Counted from the first letter of the stretch, positions 18,489 to 29,142 are shown. The stretch is 64,000 bases of DNA from Bradyrhizobium aeschynomenes (GCF_013178945.1 NZ_JABFDM010000001.1:434001-498000); one strand, 5' to 3'. The notes: generated by a model not told the origin, from the letters alone. Translations and numbers: made by a program.

Positions 18489-19892
18489 ATGAGACTGCCG
18501 CGCGAGATCGGACCCATCCACTTCGTCGGGATCGGCGGCATCGGCATGAGCGGCATCGCCGAGGTGCTGTGCAATCTCGGTTACACGGTGCAGGGCTCGG
18601 ACGCGTCCGACAACGCGAACGTCGCGCGTTTGCGCGAGAAGGGCATCAATGTCAGCGTCGGCCATAAGGCCGAGAACGTCGCGGGCGCTGATGTGGTCGT
18701 GGTCTCGACCGCGATCAAGCGCGACAATCCCGAGCTGATGGCCGCGCGTGCGCAGCGCATCCCCGTCGTGCGCCGTGCCGAGATGCTGGCCGAGCTGATG
18801 CGGCTGAAGAGCTGCGTCGCGATCGCCGGAACCCATGGCAAGACCACGACCACCTCGATGGTCGCGGCGCTGCTTGATGCCGGCGGGCTCGATCCCACCG
18901 TCATCAATGGCGGCATCATCAATGCCTATGGCACCAATGCGCGGCTCGGCGGGGGCGAGTGGATGGTGGTCGAGGCCGACGAGAGCGACGGCACGTTCTT
19001 GAAGCTGCCGGCTGACGTCGCGATCGTCACCAATGTCGATCCCGAGCATCTCGATCATTTCAAGACCTTCGACGCCGTGCAGGACGCGTTCCGTGCCTTC
19101 GTCGAGAACGTCCCGTTCTACGGCTTCGCCGTGATGTGCATCGATCATCCGGTGGTGCAGGCTTTGGTCGGCAAGATCGAGGACCGCCGCATCATCACCT
19201 ATGGCGTGAACCCGCAGGCCGACGTCCGCCTGGTCGATCTCACGCCGATGGGCGGCGGCTCGTCGTTCAAGGTCGTGTTCCGCGACCGCAAGAGCGGCGT
19301 GACGCATGAGATCTCCGACATCGCGCTGCCGATGCCGGGCCGGCACAATGCCTCGAACGCGACAGCGGCGATCGCGGTGGCCCGCGAACTCGGCCTGTCC
19401 GACGACGCCATCCGCAAGGCGATCGCCGGCTTCGGCGGCGTCAAGCGCCGCTTCACCCGTACCGGAGAGTGGAATGGCGTCACCGTCATCGATGACTACG
19501 GCCACCATCCCGTCGAGATCGCCGCCGTGCTGAAGGCGGCGCGGGAATCCACCAACGGCAAGGTCGTCGCCGTGGTGCAGCCGCATCGCTACACCCGGCT
19601 GCAGTCGCTGTTCGAGGAGTTCTGCACCTGCTTCAACGATGCGGACGCCGTTATCGTCGCCGATGTCTATGCGGCGGGCGAGGCGCCGATCGAGGGCATC
19701 GACCGCGATCATTTCGTGCTCGGCCTGCGCGCGCACGGCCATCGTGACGTGGTGCCGCTGCCGAAGGCCGCCGATCTCGCCGGCATCGTCAAGGACCTCG
19801 CCAAGCCGGGCGACCTCGTCGTCTGCCTCGGCGCCGGCAACATCACGCAATGGGCCTACGCGCTGCCGAACGAGCTCAAGGCTCTGGGGTAG
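18489..19892 (+). CDS. murC: UDP-N-acetylmuramate:L-alanine ligase
   Basis: First amino-acid ligase of the peptidoglycan pathway; 467 residues. The N-terminal UDP-binding domain starts [16 protein letters not shown] (about 10-25) and the ATP loop GTHGKT lies at 114-119; the central DYGHHPVEI region and C-terminal domain are complete. The ATG at 18489 is chosen because the conserved N-terminus begins a few residues later; the frame stays open upstream to 18285 but that stretch is the structured leader. It is followed by murB after 4 bases. The 18130-18488 gap before it, shared with the divergent carbonic anhydrase, holds the long inverted repeat and no gene. Confidence 0.97.
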   Translation: MRLPREIGPIHFVGIGGIGMSGIAEVLCNLGYTVQGSDASDNANVARLREKGINVSVGHKAENVAGADVVVVSTAIKRDNPELMAARAQRIPVVRRAEMLAELMRLKSCVAIAGTHGKTTTTSMVAALLDAGGLDPTVINGGIINAYGTNARLGGGEWMVVEADESDGTFLKLPADVAIVTNVDPEHLDHFKTFDAVQDAFRAFVENVPFYGFAVMCIDHPVVQALVGKIEDRRIITYGVNPQADVRLVDLTPMGGGSSFKVVFRDRKSGVTHEISDIALPMPGRHNASNATAAIAVARELGLSDDAIRKAIAGFGGVKRRFTRTGEWNGVTVIDDYGHHPVEIAAVLKAARESTNGKVVAVVQPHRYTRLQSLFEEFCTCFNDADAVIVADVYAAGEAPIEGIDRDHFVLGLRAHGHRDVVPLPKAADLAGIVKDLAKPGDLVVCLGAGNITQWAYALPNELKALG

Positions 19893-19896
19893 GGCG

Positions 19897-20820
19897 GTGA
19901 GCTTCCCCGACATCACGCCCGCCCTCAAAGCCGCCATGCCCGAGCTGCGCGGACGGCTGCTCGCCAATGAGAGCCTCGCGCCGCTCACCTGGTTTCGCGT
20001 TGGCGGACCGGCGCAGGTGCTGTTCACGCCGGCCGACGCCGACGACCTCGCCTACTTCCTGAAGCACCTCTCCGCCGATCTGCCGGTCTACGTCATCGGT
20101 GTCGGCTCGAACATGATCGTGCGCGATGGCGGCGTCCCGGGCGTGGTGATCCGGCTGGCGCCGCGCGCGTTCGGCGAGGTCAAGGCGGAGGGTGAAATCG
20201 TTGCGGCCGGCACCGCGGCGCTCGACAAGCGGGTCGCCGAGGTTGCCGCTTCAGCCAATCTCGCCGGTCTGGAATTCCTGTTCGGCATTCCCGGCACCGT
20301 CGGTGGCGCGCTCCGCATGAATGCCGGCGCAAATGGCGGCGAGACCAGGGATATCCTGGTCGAGGCGACCGCGATCGACCGCCAGGGCGAGACGCATCGC
20401 TTCACCAATCCGGAGATGAAGTTCACCTATCGCGCGAGCGGCGCCGATCCCTCGCTGATCTTCACCGGGGCGCGCTTTCGCGGAACGCCATCCGCGCCTG
20501 AGGCGATCCGCGCGCGCATGGCCGAGGTGCAGGCGCATCGCGAGACGGCGCAGCCGATCCGCGAGAAGACCGGCGGTTCGACCTTCAAGAATCCGCCGGG
20601 CCATTCGGCCTGGAAGCTCGTCGATGCCGCCGGCTGCCGCGGCCTCAAGGTCGGCGGCGCGCAGGTCTCGGAGATGCACTGCAACTTCCTGATCAACACC
20701 GGCAGCGCCAGCGCCGACGACATCGAGACGCTCGGCGAGACCGTGCGCGAGCGCGTCAAGGCGACTTCGGGCATCGAGCTGCAGTGGGAAATCAAGCGGA
20801 TTGGACTCAAGGCGAGCTGA
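19897..20820 (+). CDS. murB: UDP-N-acetylenolpyruvoylglucosamine reductase
   Basis: FAD enzyme that reduces UDP-GlcNAc-enolpyruvate to UDP-MurNAc; 307 residues. FAD-binding motifs [15 protein letters not shown] and [20 protein letters not shown] are present, and the catalytic serine lies in [10 protein letters not shown] (S228). The GTG at 19897 is chosen because it gives the usual family length and sits 4 bases after the murC stop. Confidence 0.96.
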   Translation: MSFPDITPALKAAMPELRGRLLANESLAPLTWFRVGGPAQVLFTPADADDLAYFLKHLSADLPVYVIGVGSNMIVRDGGVPGVVIRLAPRAFGEVKAEGEIVAAGTAALDKRVAEVAASANLAGLEFLFGIPGTVGGALRMNAGANGGETRDILVEATAIDRQGETHRFTNPEMKFTYRASGADPSLIFTGARFRGTPSAPEAIRARMAEVQAHRETAQPIREKTGGSTFKNPPGHSAWKLVDAAGCRGLKVGGAQVSEMHCNFLINTGSASADDIETLGETVRERVKATSGIELQWEIKRIGLKAS

Positions 20821-20889
20821 ACGGCCCGCCTGTTGACGCAACTTCCGTATCGTCGCGACCGCGTTTTGAGATCAACCGAGAAGCCATTG

Positions 20890-21879
20890 ATGCGCACCAC
20901 GATTTTATTCGGCGGCTCCAACAAGGAACGCCTCGTCTCGGTCGCCAGCGCCAAGGCGCTGCATGCGGCGCTGCCGGAGGCGGACCTGTGGTTCTGGGAG
21001 GCCGACGACACGGTGCATCAGGCGAGCGGCGAGGCGCTGACCGCTCATGCCAAGCCGTTCGAGGAGCCGTTCACGGCCGATGGCGCGAGGATCGGCACGC
21101 TGGCCGAGGCGCTCGATCGTGCTCGCACGGAGGATAGGGTCCTGGTGCTCGGCCTGCATGGTGGCCGGGCGGAGAATGGCGAGCTTCAACTGATGTGCGA
21201 GCTTCGCGGCGTGCCGTTCACCGGCTCGAGCTCCGCTGCCTCGCACCTCGCCTTCGATAAGGTGGCGGCCAAGCGCTTTGCCGTGCTCGGAGGGGTGACG
21301 GCGGCTGAGGGCGTCGCGCTGGATGATGCCGAAGCGGCGCTCGCCCGCTACGGCCGACTGATCGCCAAGCCTGTGAAGGACGGCTCGAGCTTCGGGCTGA
21401 TCTTCGTGAACGCCAAGCAGGACCTCGTCGCCGTCAAGGCGGCGGCTGCAACCGAGGAGTATCTGATCGAGCCCTTCGTCACCGGGACCGAGGCGACCTG
21501 TGGCGTGCTCGAACAGGCCGATGGCGCGCTGATCGCGCTGCCGCCGATCGAGATCCTTCCCGCCGATGGCGCCTTCAACTATTTCGCGAAGTACCTCGCC
21601 ACGGCGACGAAGGAGATCTGTCCCGGGCGGTTCAGCCCGGAGGTGACGGCCGCGCTGCAGAGCGAAGCCATCAAGGCGCATCGTGCGCTGTCCTGCGGCG
21701 GCTATTCGCGCACCGATTTCATCGTCTCGGCCAATGGCCCCGTTTATCTCGAGACGAACACCCTGCCGGGGCTGACCGCCGCCTCCCTGTATCCGAAGGC
21801 CTTGAAGGCGGAAGGCATCGCCTTCGTCGATTTTCTGCAGCAGCAGCTCGCCTTGGCCGAACGCCGCGTCCGCAGATAA
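20890..21879 (+). CDS. ddl: D-alanine:D-alanine ligase (divergent)
   Basis: ATP-grasp ligase that makes the D-Ala-D-Ala dipeptide used by MurF; 329 residues, a little longer than the usual 300-310. The start ATG at 20890 begins MRTTILFGGSNKERLVSV, matching the family's N-terminal GGxSxERxVS loop. Family motifs are recognisable but altered: HGGRAENGELQ replaces the usual HGxxGEDGTLQ, while KPVKDGSSFG, AKYLATAT, the R-x-D in GGYSRTDF and the ETNTLPGLT metal site are kept. The key catalytic residues therefore look intact. The position between murB and ftsQ is the standard dcw place for ddlB. Confidence 0.88.
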   Translation: MRTTILFGGSNKERLVSVASAKALHAALPEADLWFWEADDTVHQASGEALTAHAKPFEEPFTADGARIGTLAEALDRARTEDRVLVLGLHGGRAENGELQLMCELRGVPFTGSSSAASHLAFDKVAAKRFAVLGGVTAAEGVALDDAEAALARYGRLIAKPVKDGSSFGLIFVNAKQDLVAVKAAAATEEYLIEPFVTGTEATCGVLEQADGALIALPPIEILPADGAFNYFAKYLATATKEICPGRFSPEVTAALQSEAIKAHRALSCGGYSRTDFIVSANGPVYLETNTLPGLTAASLYPKALKAEGIAFVDFLQQQLALAERRVRR

Positions 21880-22185
21880 GACGTTCGATACGCGCACCGG
21901 AGGAACCCGGCCCGGCGTCCCCCGGTGGTTCCTGTAATCGGTAAAATGCTTAAGAATCCTGGGCAAGGTCCTCATAAATCGGAGAAAAAAATCGTCTCTC
22001 CGGACCGATTTTACTTTTTGTTTACCAGGACGTCCGAAGGTTAACGCTGGCGCTTCAGTGGTGCTCGGCTGCCGGGTCGAGCTGTCGTGACGATGCGCAT
22101 CGCCATCGTCACCAGTATCGGCCGGCCGGGATCGTGGGCGTGGGTCCGCGAGTATTGCGGGCGCAACAGTTGATGAGCTCGTGCA
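21880..22185. other. ddl-ftsQ gap with possible terminator or attenuator
   Basis: The gap of 306 bases holds no gene. CGGAGA/TCTCCG with outer AAATCGG/CCGATTT arms (21976-22011) is followed by TTTTACTTTTTG, a plausible intrinsic terminator or attenuator after ddl. Downstream, TTTA-N7-TTTACC (about 22010-22026) and GGTTAACG (about 22039) resemble degenerate CtrA-type half-sites, but neither matches the TTAA-N7-TTAA consensus. A promoter for ftsQ-ftsA is likely here. Confidence 0.4.
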
Positions 22186-23241
22186 ATGGATGGTGCAGGA
22201 CGCCTCGCTCGATCGCAGAGGCCTCAAGCTGACCTCAAGGCCGCTGCCCTTGGCGCGGTGATCCTGCTGCGCGAGTATGTCTCAGCCCGTCTTACGCGCG
22301 TCAGGCTGCCGCGGCGACAGACGAAGCCGCAGCACGGCAGGCGGCCGCCGCGCGGGGATCGTGCGCAGGTGCCGGTCGCGCTGGCGCCGATGGTCGAGCG
22401 CGAGGCGCCGCCGCGCATCGTGGCTTTCGTCGAGCGCTATCTGCCGCGCCGGCTCGGCACCATTGCCACGGTGGCCCTGCTGTTCGGCAGCGTCTGGCTC
22501 GGCATCGTCAAGGGCGGCCACGCGCAGGATGTCAGCGCGGCGCTGTCCGACACCCGCAATTCCCTCGCCAATGCCGCCGGCTTCCGCATCACGGCGGTTG
22601 CGATCAACGGCCGCAAGCAGCTCACCCAGGACGAGATCCTGGCGATCGGCGGCGTCACCGGCCGCTCCTCGCTGCTGTTCCTCGATGCCGCCGCGGTTCG
22701 CGACAGGCTGAAGGCCAATCCCTGGATTGCGGAAGCGACCGTGCAGAAGTTCTTTCCGAACCAGCTGCAGATCGACATCGTCGAGCGCAAGGCTTTCGCG
22801 CTGTGGCAGCAGGACGGCCGGCTCTCGGTGATCGCCGACGATGGTGCCGTGCTCGAACAATATGTGTCGCGCCGCTTCCTGACCCTGCCGCTCGTGGTCG
22901 GCAAGGGCGCCGAGAGCCGTGCGCGTGATTTCCTGGCGCTGCTCGCGCGCTATCCGCAGGTCCGCGCCGTGACCAAGGCGGCCGTGTTCGTCGGCGAGCG
23001 CCGCTGGAACCTGCGCACCAAGGACGGCCTCGACATTCGCCTGCCCGAATACGACGTCGGCAACGCGCTCGCCACCCTGAGTCAGCTCGACCAGGAGGAC
23101 AAGCTGTTCTCGCGCGACATCGTCGCCATCGACATGCGTCTTGCGGACCGGTTGACGGTGCAGCTCTCCGAAGATGCGGGCAAGGCGCGCGACGAACTGT
23201 TCAAGGATAAGAAGTCCAAGAAGAAGGCCGGTGACGCATGA
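22186..23241 (+). CDS. ftsQ: Cell division protein FtsQ
   Basis: Bitopic divisome protein that bridges cytoplasmic and periplasmic division proteins; 351 residues. A long basic cytoplasmic N-terminus (about 1-90) precedes one membrane helix (about 92-110; LGTIATVALLFGSVWLGIV), then the POTRA domain (about 135-205; FRITAVAINGRKQLTQDEIL) and the FtsQ domain. The tail is very lysine-rich. The stop overlaps the ftsA start by four bases. Confidence 0.93.
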   Translation: MDGAGRLARSQRPQADLKAAALGAVILLREYVSARLTRVRLPRRQTKPQHGRRPPRGDRAQVPVALAPMVEREAPPRIVAFVERYLPRRLGTIATVALLFGSVWLGIVKGGHAQDVSAALSDTRNSLANAAGFRITAVAINGRKQLTQDEILAIGGVTGRSSLLFLDAAAVRDRLKANPWIAEATVQKFFPNQLQIDIVERKAFALWQQDGRLSVIADDGAVLEQYVSRRFLTLPLVVGKGAESRARDFLALLARYPQVRAVTKAAVFVGERRWNLRTKDGLDIRLPEYDVGNALATLSQLDQEDKLFSRDIVAIDMRLADRLTVQLSEDAGKARDELFKDKKSKKKAGDA

Positions 23242-24557
23242 CCGGCTTCGATCGCCAGACTCCGAAGACGCGCCCGATGGGCCAGAAGCGCACGGCGCTC
23301 GTCGCCTCGCTCGATGTCGGCACCAGCAAGATCGCCTGCATGATCGCGCGATTGAAGCCGGCGCCACCGAGCGACGCGCTGCGTGGCCGCACCCATGCCG
23401 TCGAGCTGATCGGCTACAGCCAGATCCAGTCGCGCGGTGTCAAGGCCGGCGCCGTGGTCGATCCGGTCGAATGCGAGCAGGCCGTCCGGCAGGCGGTCGC
23501 GCTGGCCGAGCGCATGGCCAAGGTGCGGGTCGAGTCCGTGCTGTTGCCGGTCGCCGGCGGCCGCGTGATGGGTCATCTGATCGAGGCCACGTCGGACATC
23601 CGCGGCGCTGCCGTGACCCAGGCCGATGTCAGCCGCGTGACCTCGACCGGGATGCATCATGCGACGGGGGAGGGCCGGGCGGTGCTGCATGCCCTGCCGG
23701 TCGGCTACACCCTCGACGGCGTGAAGGGCATCCGCGACCCCCGCGGCATGCTGGCGCGGCAGTTCGGCGTCGACATGAACGTCGTCACGACCGACGCCAC
23801 CGTGGCCAAGAACCTGATGCTCGTGGTCGAGCGCTGCCATCTCAACGTCGAGGCGATGGCGGCGAGCCCGTATGTTGCCGGGTTGTCGGTGCTGACCGAC
23901 GACGAGGCGGATCTCGGTGCGGCCGTGGTCGAGATGGGCGCGGGCACCACGACGATCGCGTTCTATTCCGGCGGCCGCTTCGTCCATGCCTCCGGATTTG
24001 CGCTCGGCGGGCATCACGTGACCATGGATCTTGCGCGCGGACTATCAGCGTGCATTGCAGATGCCGAGCGAATCAAGACGTTATATGGCACGGTGCTGAC
24101 TGGCGGGTCCGACGCGCGTGAGTTGATGTCTGTTCCGACGGCGGGTGACAACGAGCGGGATGTTCCGCAGATCGTGTCCCGCGCCACCATCGCGAACATC
24201 GTCAGGCACCGCGCAGAGGAGATTTTTGAAATGGTCCGCGACCGGCTGAAGGATTCGCCCTTTGCGGCAGAACCCAAGGCGCGCGTCGTCCTCAGCGGAG
24301 GCGCCTCCCAGCTGACGGGGCTGGTCGAGCTTGCGACGCGGATCCTGGACCGGCCGGTCCGGGTCGGGCGTCCGCTCGGCTTTGGCCGCCTTCCCAACGA
24401 GGCCAAGAACGCCGCCTTCGCGGTCCCCACCGGGCTCCTGGTCTATCCGCAATACGCGCATCTCGAACATGTCGAACCGCGGCATACGCGGCAGGTCGGG
24501 ACAGGAACCGACGGCTATTTCGGAAAGGTCGGACGATGGCTTCGCGAGGGCTTCTGA
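23238..24557 (+). CDS. ftsA: Cell division protein FtsA
   Basis: Actin-like ATPase that tethers FtsZ filaments to the membrane; 439 residues. Actin-fold motifs are clear: phosphate-1 [16 protein letters not shown] (about 20-35), phosphate-2 [17 protein letters not shown] and adenosine [12 protein letters not shown]. The 1C domain lies between. The C-terminus VGRWLREGF is a typical amphipathic membrane-targeting helix. It is translationally coupled to ftsQ and followed by ftsZ after 91 bases. Confidence 0.96.
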   Translation: MTGFDRQTPKTRPMGQKRTALVASLDVGTSKIACMIARLKPAPPSDALRGRTHAVELIGYSQIQSRGVKAGAVVDPVECEQAVRQAVALAERMAKVRVESVLLPVAGGRVMGHLIEATSDIRGAAVTQADVSRVTSTGMHHATGEGRAVLHALPVGYTLDGVKGIRDPRGMLARQFGVDMNVVTTDATVAKNLMLVVERCHLNVEAMAASPYVAGLSVLTDDEADLGAAVVEMGAGTTTIAFYSGGRFVHASGFALGGHHVTMDLARGLSACIADAERIKTLYGTVLTGGSDARELMSVPTAGDNERDVPQIVSRATIANIVRHRAEEIFEMVRDRLKDSPFAAEPKARVVLSGGASQLTGLVELATRILDRPVRVGRPLGFGRLPNEAKNAAFAVPTGLLVYPQYAHLEHVEPRHTRQVGTGTDGYFGKVGRWLREGF

Positions 24558-24648
24558 TGACCGACGTCCGCACCCTGCGATTTTCACCAACACCACCCAC
24601 GGCCGGCGGCCGGGGCGAACCCACGCGCGCGTGATCGAGAGGCACCCC

Positions 24649-26490
24649 ATGGCACTCACTATTACCCCTCCTGATATCCACGAGCTGAAGCCCCGGATCA
24701 CCGTGTTCGGCGTCGGCGGCGCGGGCGGCAACGCCGTCAACAACATGATCACGGCCGGACTGCAGGGCGTGGACTTCGTCGTCGCCAACACCGACGCGCA
24801 GGCGCTGACGATGTCCAAGGCGCAGCGCATCATCCAGATGGGCACGCAGGTGACGCAGGGTCTCGGCGCCGGCTCGCAGCCGGACGTCGGAGCTGCCGCC
24901 GCGCAGGAGGTGATCGACGAGATCCGCGATCATCTCTCGGGTGCCAACATGGTGTTCGTGACCGCCGGCATGGGCGGCGGAACCGGCACGGGTGCGGCTC
25001 CCGTCATCGCCAAGACGGCGCGCGAGATGAACATCCTCACGGTCGGTGTCGTCACCAAGCCGTTCCACTTCGAGGGCGCGCGCCGGATGCGCACCGCGGA
25101 GTCGGGTATCTCCGAGCTGCACAAGGTCGTCGATACGCTGCTGATCATCCCCAACCAGAACCTGTTCCGGGTCGCCAACGAGAAGACCACCTTCGCCGAC
25201 GCCTTCGCGATGGCCGACCAGGTGCTGTATTCGGGTGTCGCCTGCATCACCGACCTCATGGTCAAGGAAGGCCTGATCAACCTCGACTTCGCCGACGTGA
25301 GAGCGGTGATGAGAGAAATGGGCAAGGCGATGATGGGCACCGGCGAAGCGTCGGGCGAGAAGCGCGCGCTGACCGCGGCGGAAGCCGCGATCGCCAACCC
25401 GCTGATCGACGATTCCTCGATGAAGGGCGCCCGTGGCCTGCTGATCTCGATCACCGGCGGCAAGGACCTGACTCTGTTCGAGGTCGACGAAGCCGCGACC
25501 CGCATCCGTGAGGAGGTCGACCAGGACGCCAACATCATCGTCGGCGCCACCTTCGATGAATCGCTCGATGGCCTGATCCGCGTCTCCGTTGTTGCCACCG
25601 GCATCGAGCAGGCGCAGTTCAACCGAGGCGTCACGACGACTGCACAGCCGGCGGCGGCTGTCGCTCCGATTGCCGCCGCCCCGACCGCTCATGCGGGTCT
25701 CCCTGAAAGCCGCCTCGCCGACCTGACGGCGCGCCTGCGCGCCGACAATCAGCGGCTGGCGGAACGCGCCGCCAAGCTCGAGCAGCAGGCCTCGCAGGCT
25801 CCGGCCGTCGCCGCTTCGGCGCCCGCGCCGATGGCCCCGGCGCCGCGGCCGGCTCCGAATCTCGAGCGCGACACGCTGGCCGCCGTCGCCGCCGCGATGG
25901 CGAGCGAGCCGGCGCCGGTCGCTGCCCCCGTGCAGCCGGCCTCCTACGGCGACGTGACCGTTCGCCCGATCGCGCAGAAGCCGTCGCTGTTCCCCGAGCC
26001 GGAGGCGCAGCGCGCTGCGCCGGTGGAACCGGCGGCCCCGCCGGAGACCTTCATTCCGCAGGCGGCCGAGCGGGTTCCGGTCCGCACCCAGCGCATGCCG
26101 AAGTTCGAAGATCTGCCGATGCCGGCTCAGGCCGAGATCCGGCAGGCGAGGGGAGACGAGGGCGAGGAGCATCCGCAGAAGACCCGGATGTCGCTGCTGC
26201 AGCGTCTCGCCAATGTCGGCCTCGGCCGGCGCGAAGAGGATGGCGAGCAGCCGGTCTCGGCGCGCAACGTCGCTCCGGCCATGCCGCAGATGCCGCCCCT
26301 GCCGGAACGCAAGCCGCAGCGGAGCGTTAGCCAGCAGGTCGCGAGTCACGAATCGCCGGTCTCGGAATATGCGCGCCGTCCCGCTCCGCAGGGTTTGGAC
26401 GTCCATGGCCGTCCCGCGCCTGTGGCCCCTGCGCCACAGGGCGACGACCATTTGGATATCCCGGCCTTCCTGCGCCGGCAGGCAACCTGA
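24649..26490 (+). CDS. ftsZ: Cell division GTPase FtsZ with long C-terminal linker
   Basis: Tubulin-like GTPase that forms the Z ring; 613 residues, against about 380 in E. coli. The GTPase core (about 15-320) has GVGGAGGN at 21-28 and the tubulin signature GGGTGTG at 109-115. The rest is an Ala/Pro-rich linker of about 280 residues that contains a predicted coiled coil ([20 protein letters not shown]) and an ordered-looking block with [13 protein letters not shown] and [14 protein letters not shown]. The last residues [10 protein letters not shown] form the conserved tail that binds FtsA and other partners. The ATG at 24649 fits the conserved N-terminus. A strong terminator follows. Confidence 0.97.
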   Translation: MALTITPPDIHELKPRITVFGVGGAGGNAVNNMITAGLQGVDFVVANTDAQALTMSKAQRIIQMGTQVTQGLGAGSQPDVGAAAAQEVIDEIRDHLSGANMVFVTAGMGGGTGTGAAPVIAKTAREMNILTVGVVTKPFHFEGARRMRTAESGISELHKVVDTLLIIPNQNLFRVANEKTTFADAFAMADQVLYSGVACITDLMVKEGLINLDFADVRAVMREMGKAMMGTGEASGEKRALTAAEAAIANPLIDDSSMKGARGLLISITGGKDLTLFEVDEAATRIREEVDQDANIIVGATFDESLDGLIRVSVVATGIEQAQFNRGVTTTAQPAAAVAPIAAAPTAHAGLPESRLADLTARLRADNQRLAERAAKLEQQASQAPAVAASAPAPMAPAPRPAPNLERDTLAAVAAAMASEPAPVAAPVQPASYGDVTVRPIAQKPSLFPEPEAQRAAPVEPAAPPETFIPQAAERVPVRTQRMPKFEDLPMPAQAEIRQARGDEGEEHPQKTRMSLLQRLANVGLGRREEDGEQPVSARNVAPAMPQMPPLPERKPQRSVSQQVASHESPVSEYARRPAPQGLDVHGRPAPVAPAPQGDDHLDIPAFLRRQAT

Positions 26491-26519
26491 GAATTGTTAC
26501 AGCCCCGATGGCGCTGAAC

Positions 26520-26550
26520 AGGCCCGGCTCGCGAGAGCCGGGCCTTTTTG
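26520..26550 (+). terminator. Intrinsic terminator after ftsZ
   Basis: GGCCCGGCTC-GCGA-GAGCCGGGCC with a run of five T directly after the stem, 30 bases past the ftsZ stop. It separates the ftsQAZ transcript from lpxC. The following 285 bases up to lpxC hold an AT-rich tract (about 26583-26612) likely to contain the lpxC promoter and no gene. Confidence 0.92.
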
Positions 26551-26835
26551 ATGGGCTGCCGGGAGGCTCGAGTGGTGCTTCAACTAACTGATTTTAAATG
26601 ATTAATTATTCTTTCGGTGCTTGGATGCGGAACGAGGAGGGTTAAAGCCACGTTCCAGTTTGGTTAAGGGTTGGCGCGAATACGGCAGAGATGGGGTAAC
26701 AATCCGTAAAGAAGCGTGAGTTGGCGCTCTTTGGGGGGCTCGTTAAGTTCTGCCGTGACTTGGGGATGCCTGAAAATGAGTCGGTTCGCGAGGGGCGGCC
26801 GATACGGGTTCAGGCGGGGTCTTGGGCGATCGTCG

Positions 26836-27795
26836 ATGAAATTCAGCCGGCAAACAACGCTTCGTTCGCAAGCCACCGTCACCGGTGTAGGCGTCCACTC
26901 CGGCGCGCCTGCCAGCCTGACGATCGGGCCGGCGCCGATTGATACCGGAATCGTGTTCCTTCGGACCGGCCTCGATGGTGCCGACCGTGAGGTCCAGGCT
27001 GCTTTCGGTTCGGTGATCGCCACCGAGCTCGCGACCGTCCTGGGTGACCGCCAGGGGCCGCTGGTCTCCACCGCCGAGCATATTCTGGCCGCGCTGCGCG
27101 GCATGGGCGTCGATAACGCTTTGATTGAGGTCGATGGTCCCGAAGTTCCGATCATGGACGGCAGCGCAGCTCCGTTCGTGGCGGCGATCGACCAGGCCGG
27201 CATCATCAACCAGTCCGCTCCCCGCCGTTACATCCAGGTCCTCAAGCCCGTTCAGGTGACCATGGGGTCCTCGATGGGCGAGCTGCGCCCCTACAATGCG
27301 GGCTTCCGTGTCGAGGTCGAGGTCGACTTCTCGAACGCCGTGATCGGCCGTCAGGCCTACCATTTCGAGCTCAATCCTGAGCGCTTCCGTCGCGAGATTG
27401 CACGCGCCCGCACGTTCGGCTTCATGAGCGACGTGTCGCGGTTGTGGAATGCCGGCTTTGCGCTCGGCTCGTCGTTCGACAACACGCTGGTGTTCGACGA
27501 GGAGCGCCTGCTCAATCCGGAAGGTCTCCGCTACGCCGATGAATGCGCCCGCCACAAGGTGCTGGATGCGATCGGCGATCTGGCCCTGGCCGGCCTGCCG
27601 ATGCTCGGCACCTACCGGTCGGTCCGTGGCGGCCACAAGCTGAACCACGCCGTCCTCACCGCCCTGATGGCCGATCGGACCGCGTGGCGGCTGGTCGAGG
27701 GCGAGACGGTGCGTCGTCCGCGCGTGGCGACCGAGGCTGTTGGCGGCATGGTCGGTGGCATGATCGCCCCGGCCTTCGGCCCGGACGTGTCCTGA
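26836..27795 (+). CDS. lpxC: UDP-3-O-acyl-N-acetylglucosamine deacetylase
   Basis: Zinc enzyme of the committed step of lipid A synthesis; 319 residues from the ATG at 26836 (MKFSRQTTLRSQ), the family's normal start; earlier in-frame ATGs at 26716 and 26776 would add unrelated basic sequence. The zinc ligands H82 (in AEHIL), H240 and D244 (in HKVLDAIGDL) and the catalytic H267 (in GGHKLNH) are all seen. Its place after ftsZ is the classic dcw ending, linking wall and outer-membrane synthesis. Confidence 0.97.
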   Translation: MKFSRQTTLRSQATVTGVGVHSGAPASLTIGPAPIDTGIVFLRTGLDGADREVQAAFGSVIATELATVLGDRQGPLVSTAEHILAALRGMGVDNALIEVDGPEVPIMDGSAAPFVAAIDQAGIINQSAPRRYIQVLKPVQVTMGSSMGELRPYNAGFRVEVEVDFSNAVIGRQAYHFELNPERFRREIARARTFGFMSDVSRLWNAGFALGSSFDNTLVFDEERLLNPEGLRYADECARHKVLDAIGDLALAGLPMLGTYRSVRGGHKLNHAVLTALMADRTAWRLVEGETVRRPRVATEAVGGMVGGMIAPAFGPDVS

Positions 27796-28193
27796 GCTCG
27801 TTTGGACTCAACCAGCCGCGAGCCTGCGAGGCCGTCGGCTGATCGCGCCGCAGCGAGACGGGACCGCTTCCGGGTTCTGCGCGACGTCCCTTTCTCAACG
27901 AATATTTCGTTAAGGAATGTTGCCGGTGGCCTGCGCACGGCCAGCAGCCGGTCGTTTTTGGCTGGTTTCCACCGCCTTTTCCGGCGGTAACCACGATGCG
28001 AGGCCGCAGCCTCGGTCTTGCCTTAATCCGGACGGATTGGCTGCCTATGCGGTTGGTTGACGAAGTGTTTTCGGTTAGAGAGGCGGTGGCAGCGTGATGC
28101 GCGCCACGAGCGGGGCTCTTCCTTCGCGGTCATGAGACGATGGTCATGGTCCGCGGCGTAGATCAGATCACAGGCATCGGGTTCCAAAGAAGC
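27796..28193. other. lpxC-bamD gap without a gene
   Basis: Nearly 400 bases with no convincing coding frame. It contains a perfect palindrome AACGAA-TAT-TTCGTT at 27897-27911, which could be an operator or chance, and a small stem ACCGCC/GGCGGT at about 27968-27986 without a T-run. No clear promoter is recognised. Confidence 0.4.
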
Positions 28194-29087
28194 ATGTCGA
28201 TACAGCGTCTCACGCGCGAACTCCGTCCCCACGCAAGTCCTGCCGGCCGCCATTTGCGGCTTGCAGTGTCGCTGGCCCTGCTGGCGCTTCCGCTGGCCGG
28301 CTGCGGCACCGGCGGTCTCTGGGACAAGTTCATGGCCAAGGACGACACCTTCGTCGATGAGCCTGCTGACAAGCTCTATAATGAGGGCTTGTTCCTGATG
28401 AACGAGAAGAAGGACGTCAAAGGCGCGACCAAGAAGTTCGAGGAGGTCGACCGCCAGCATCCTTATTCCGACTGGGCCCGTAAATCGCTCCTGATGTCGG
28501 CCTATGCGTCGTATCAGGCCGGCGACTACGATGGCTGCATTGGCGCGGCGACGCGCTACGTCACCTTGCATCCCGGCAGCCCTGATGCGGCCTATGCGCA
28601 GTATTTGATCGCAGCCTCGCATTACGACCAGATCCCGGACATCAGCCGTGATCAAGGGCGGACCGAGAAGGCCATCGCCGCCCTCGAAGAGGTGGTGCGC
28701 AAATATCCGACCTCCGAATACGCCACCAACGCCAAGACCAAGATGGAGGGCGCCCGCGATCAGCTCGCCGGCAAGGAGATGGACGTTGGCCGCTACTACA
28801 TGCAGAAGCGCGACTACACTGCCGCCATCAACCGGTTCAAGACGGTGGTCACTCAGTACCAGACCACCCGCCATGTCGAGGAAGCCCTGTTCCGCCTGAC
28901 CGAGGCCTACATGACGATCGGCATCATCGGTGAGGCGCAGACCGCCGCCGCCGTGCTCGGGCACAATTTTCCGGACAGCAAGTGGTACAAGGACGCCTAT
29001 AATCTGGTGAAGTCGGGCGGCGTCGAGCCCGAGGAGAACAAGGGCTCCTACATCTCCCGGGCCTTCAAGAAACTCGGACTGGGCTGA
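28194..29087 (+). CDS. bamD: Outer membrane assembly lipoprotein BamD
   Basis: Lipoprotein of the BAM complex that inserts beta-barrel proteins into the outer membrane; 297 residues from the ATG at 28194. A signal sequence with lipobox LAGC (about 35-38) precedes TPR-like helical repeats, with WARKSLLMSAYASYQAGDYD and HYDQIPDISRDQGRTEKA typical of the family. Start codons further upstream (28140) would lengthen the signal unreasonably. BamD follows lpxC, so two outer-membrane functions lie side by side. Confidence 0.93.
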   Translation: MSIQRLTRELRPHASPAGRHLRLAVSLALLALPLAGCGTGGLWDKFMAKDDTFVDEPADKLYNEGLFLMNEKKDVKGATKKFEEVDRQHPYSDWARKSLLMSAYASYQAGDYDGCIGAATRYVTLHPGSPDAAYAQYLIAASHYDQIPDISRDQGRTEKAIAALEEVVRKYPTSEYATNAKTKMEGARDQLAGKEMDVGRYYMQKRDYTAAINRFKTVVTQYQTTRHVEEALFRLTEAYMTIGIIGEAQTAAAVLGHNFPDSKWYKDAYNLVKSGGVEPEENKGSYISRAFKKLGLG

Positions 29088-29127
29088 GCGGCGCCTGACC
29101 GCTCGATCTGATCCGGCTTTGTTCTCA

Positions 29128-29142
29128 ATTCTTGTTTTGTTC
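29128..29142. promoter_or_regulatory. LexA-like (SOS) box upstream of recN
   Basis: ATTC-N7-GTTC matches seven of the eight fixed bases of the alphaproteobacterial LexA site GTTC-N7-GTTC. It lies 70 bases before the recN start codon. recN is an SOS gene in many bacteria, which makes the match more believable. Confidence 0.5.

Noticed and set aside
20890..21879. Ddl as a broken or non-functional ligase because its HGxxGEDG motif is altered
   Set aside because: The catalytic Glu, Lys, Arg, Asp and Asn positions of the ATP-grasp site are all kept, so it is divergent rather than broken.
22010..22045. CtrA-like sites upstream of ftsQ
   Set aside because: TTTA-N7-TTTACC and GGTTAACG are only partial matches to TTAA-N7-TTAA; too weak to mark as sites.
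24292..26451. A 719-residue open frame on the minus strand opposite ftsZ
   Set aside because: It is Arg/His/Gly-rich, follows the codon pattern of the plus-strand gene and has no domain; long antisense frames are expected at this GC content.
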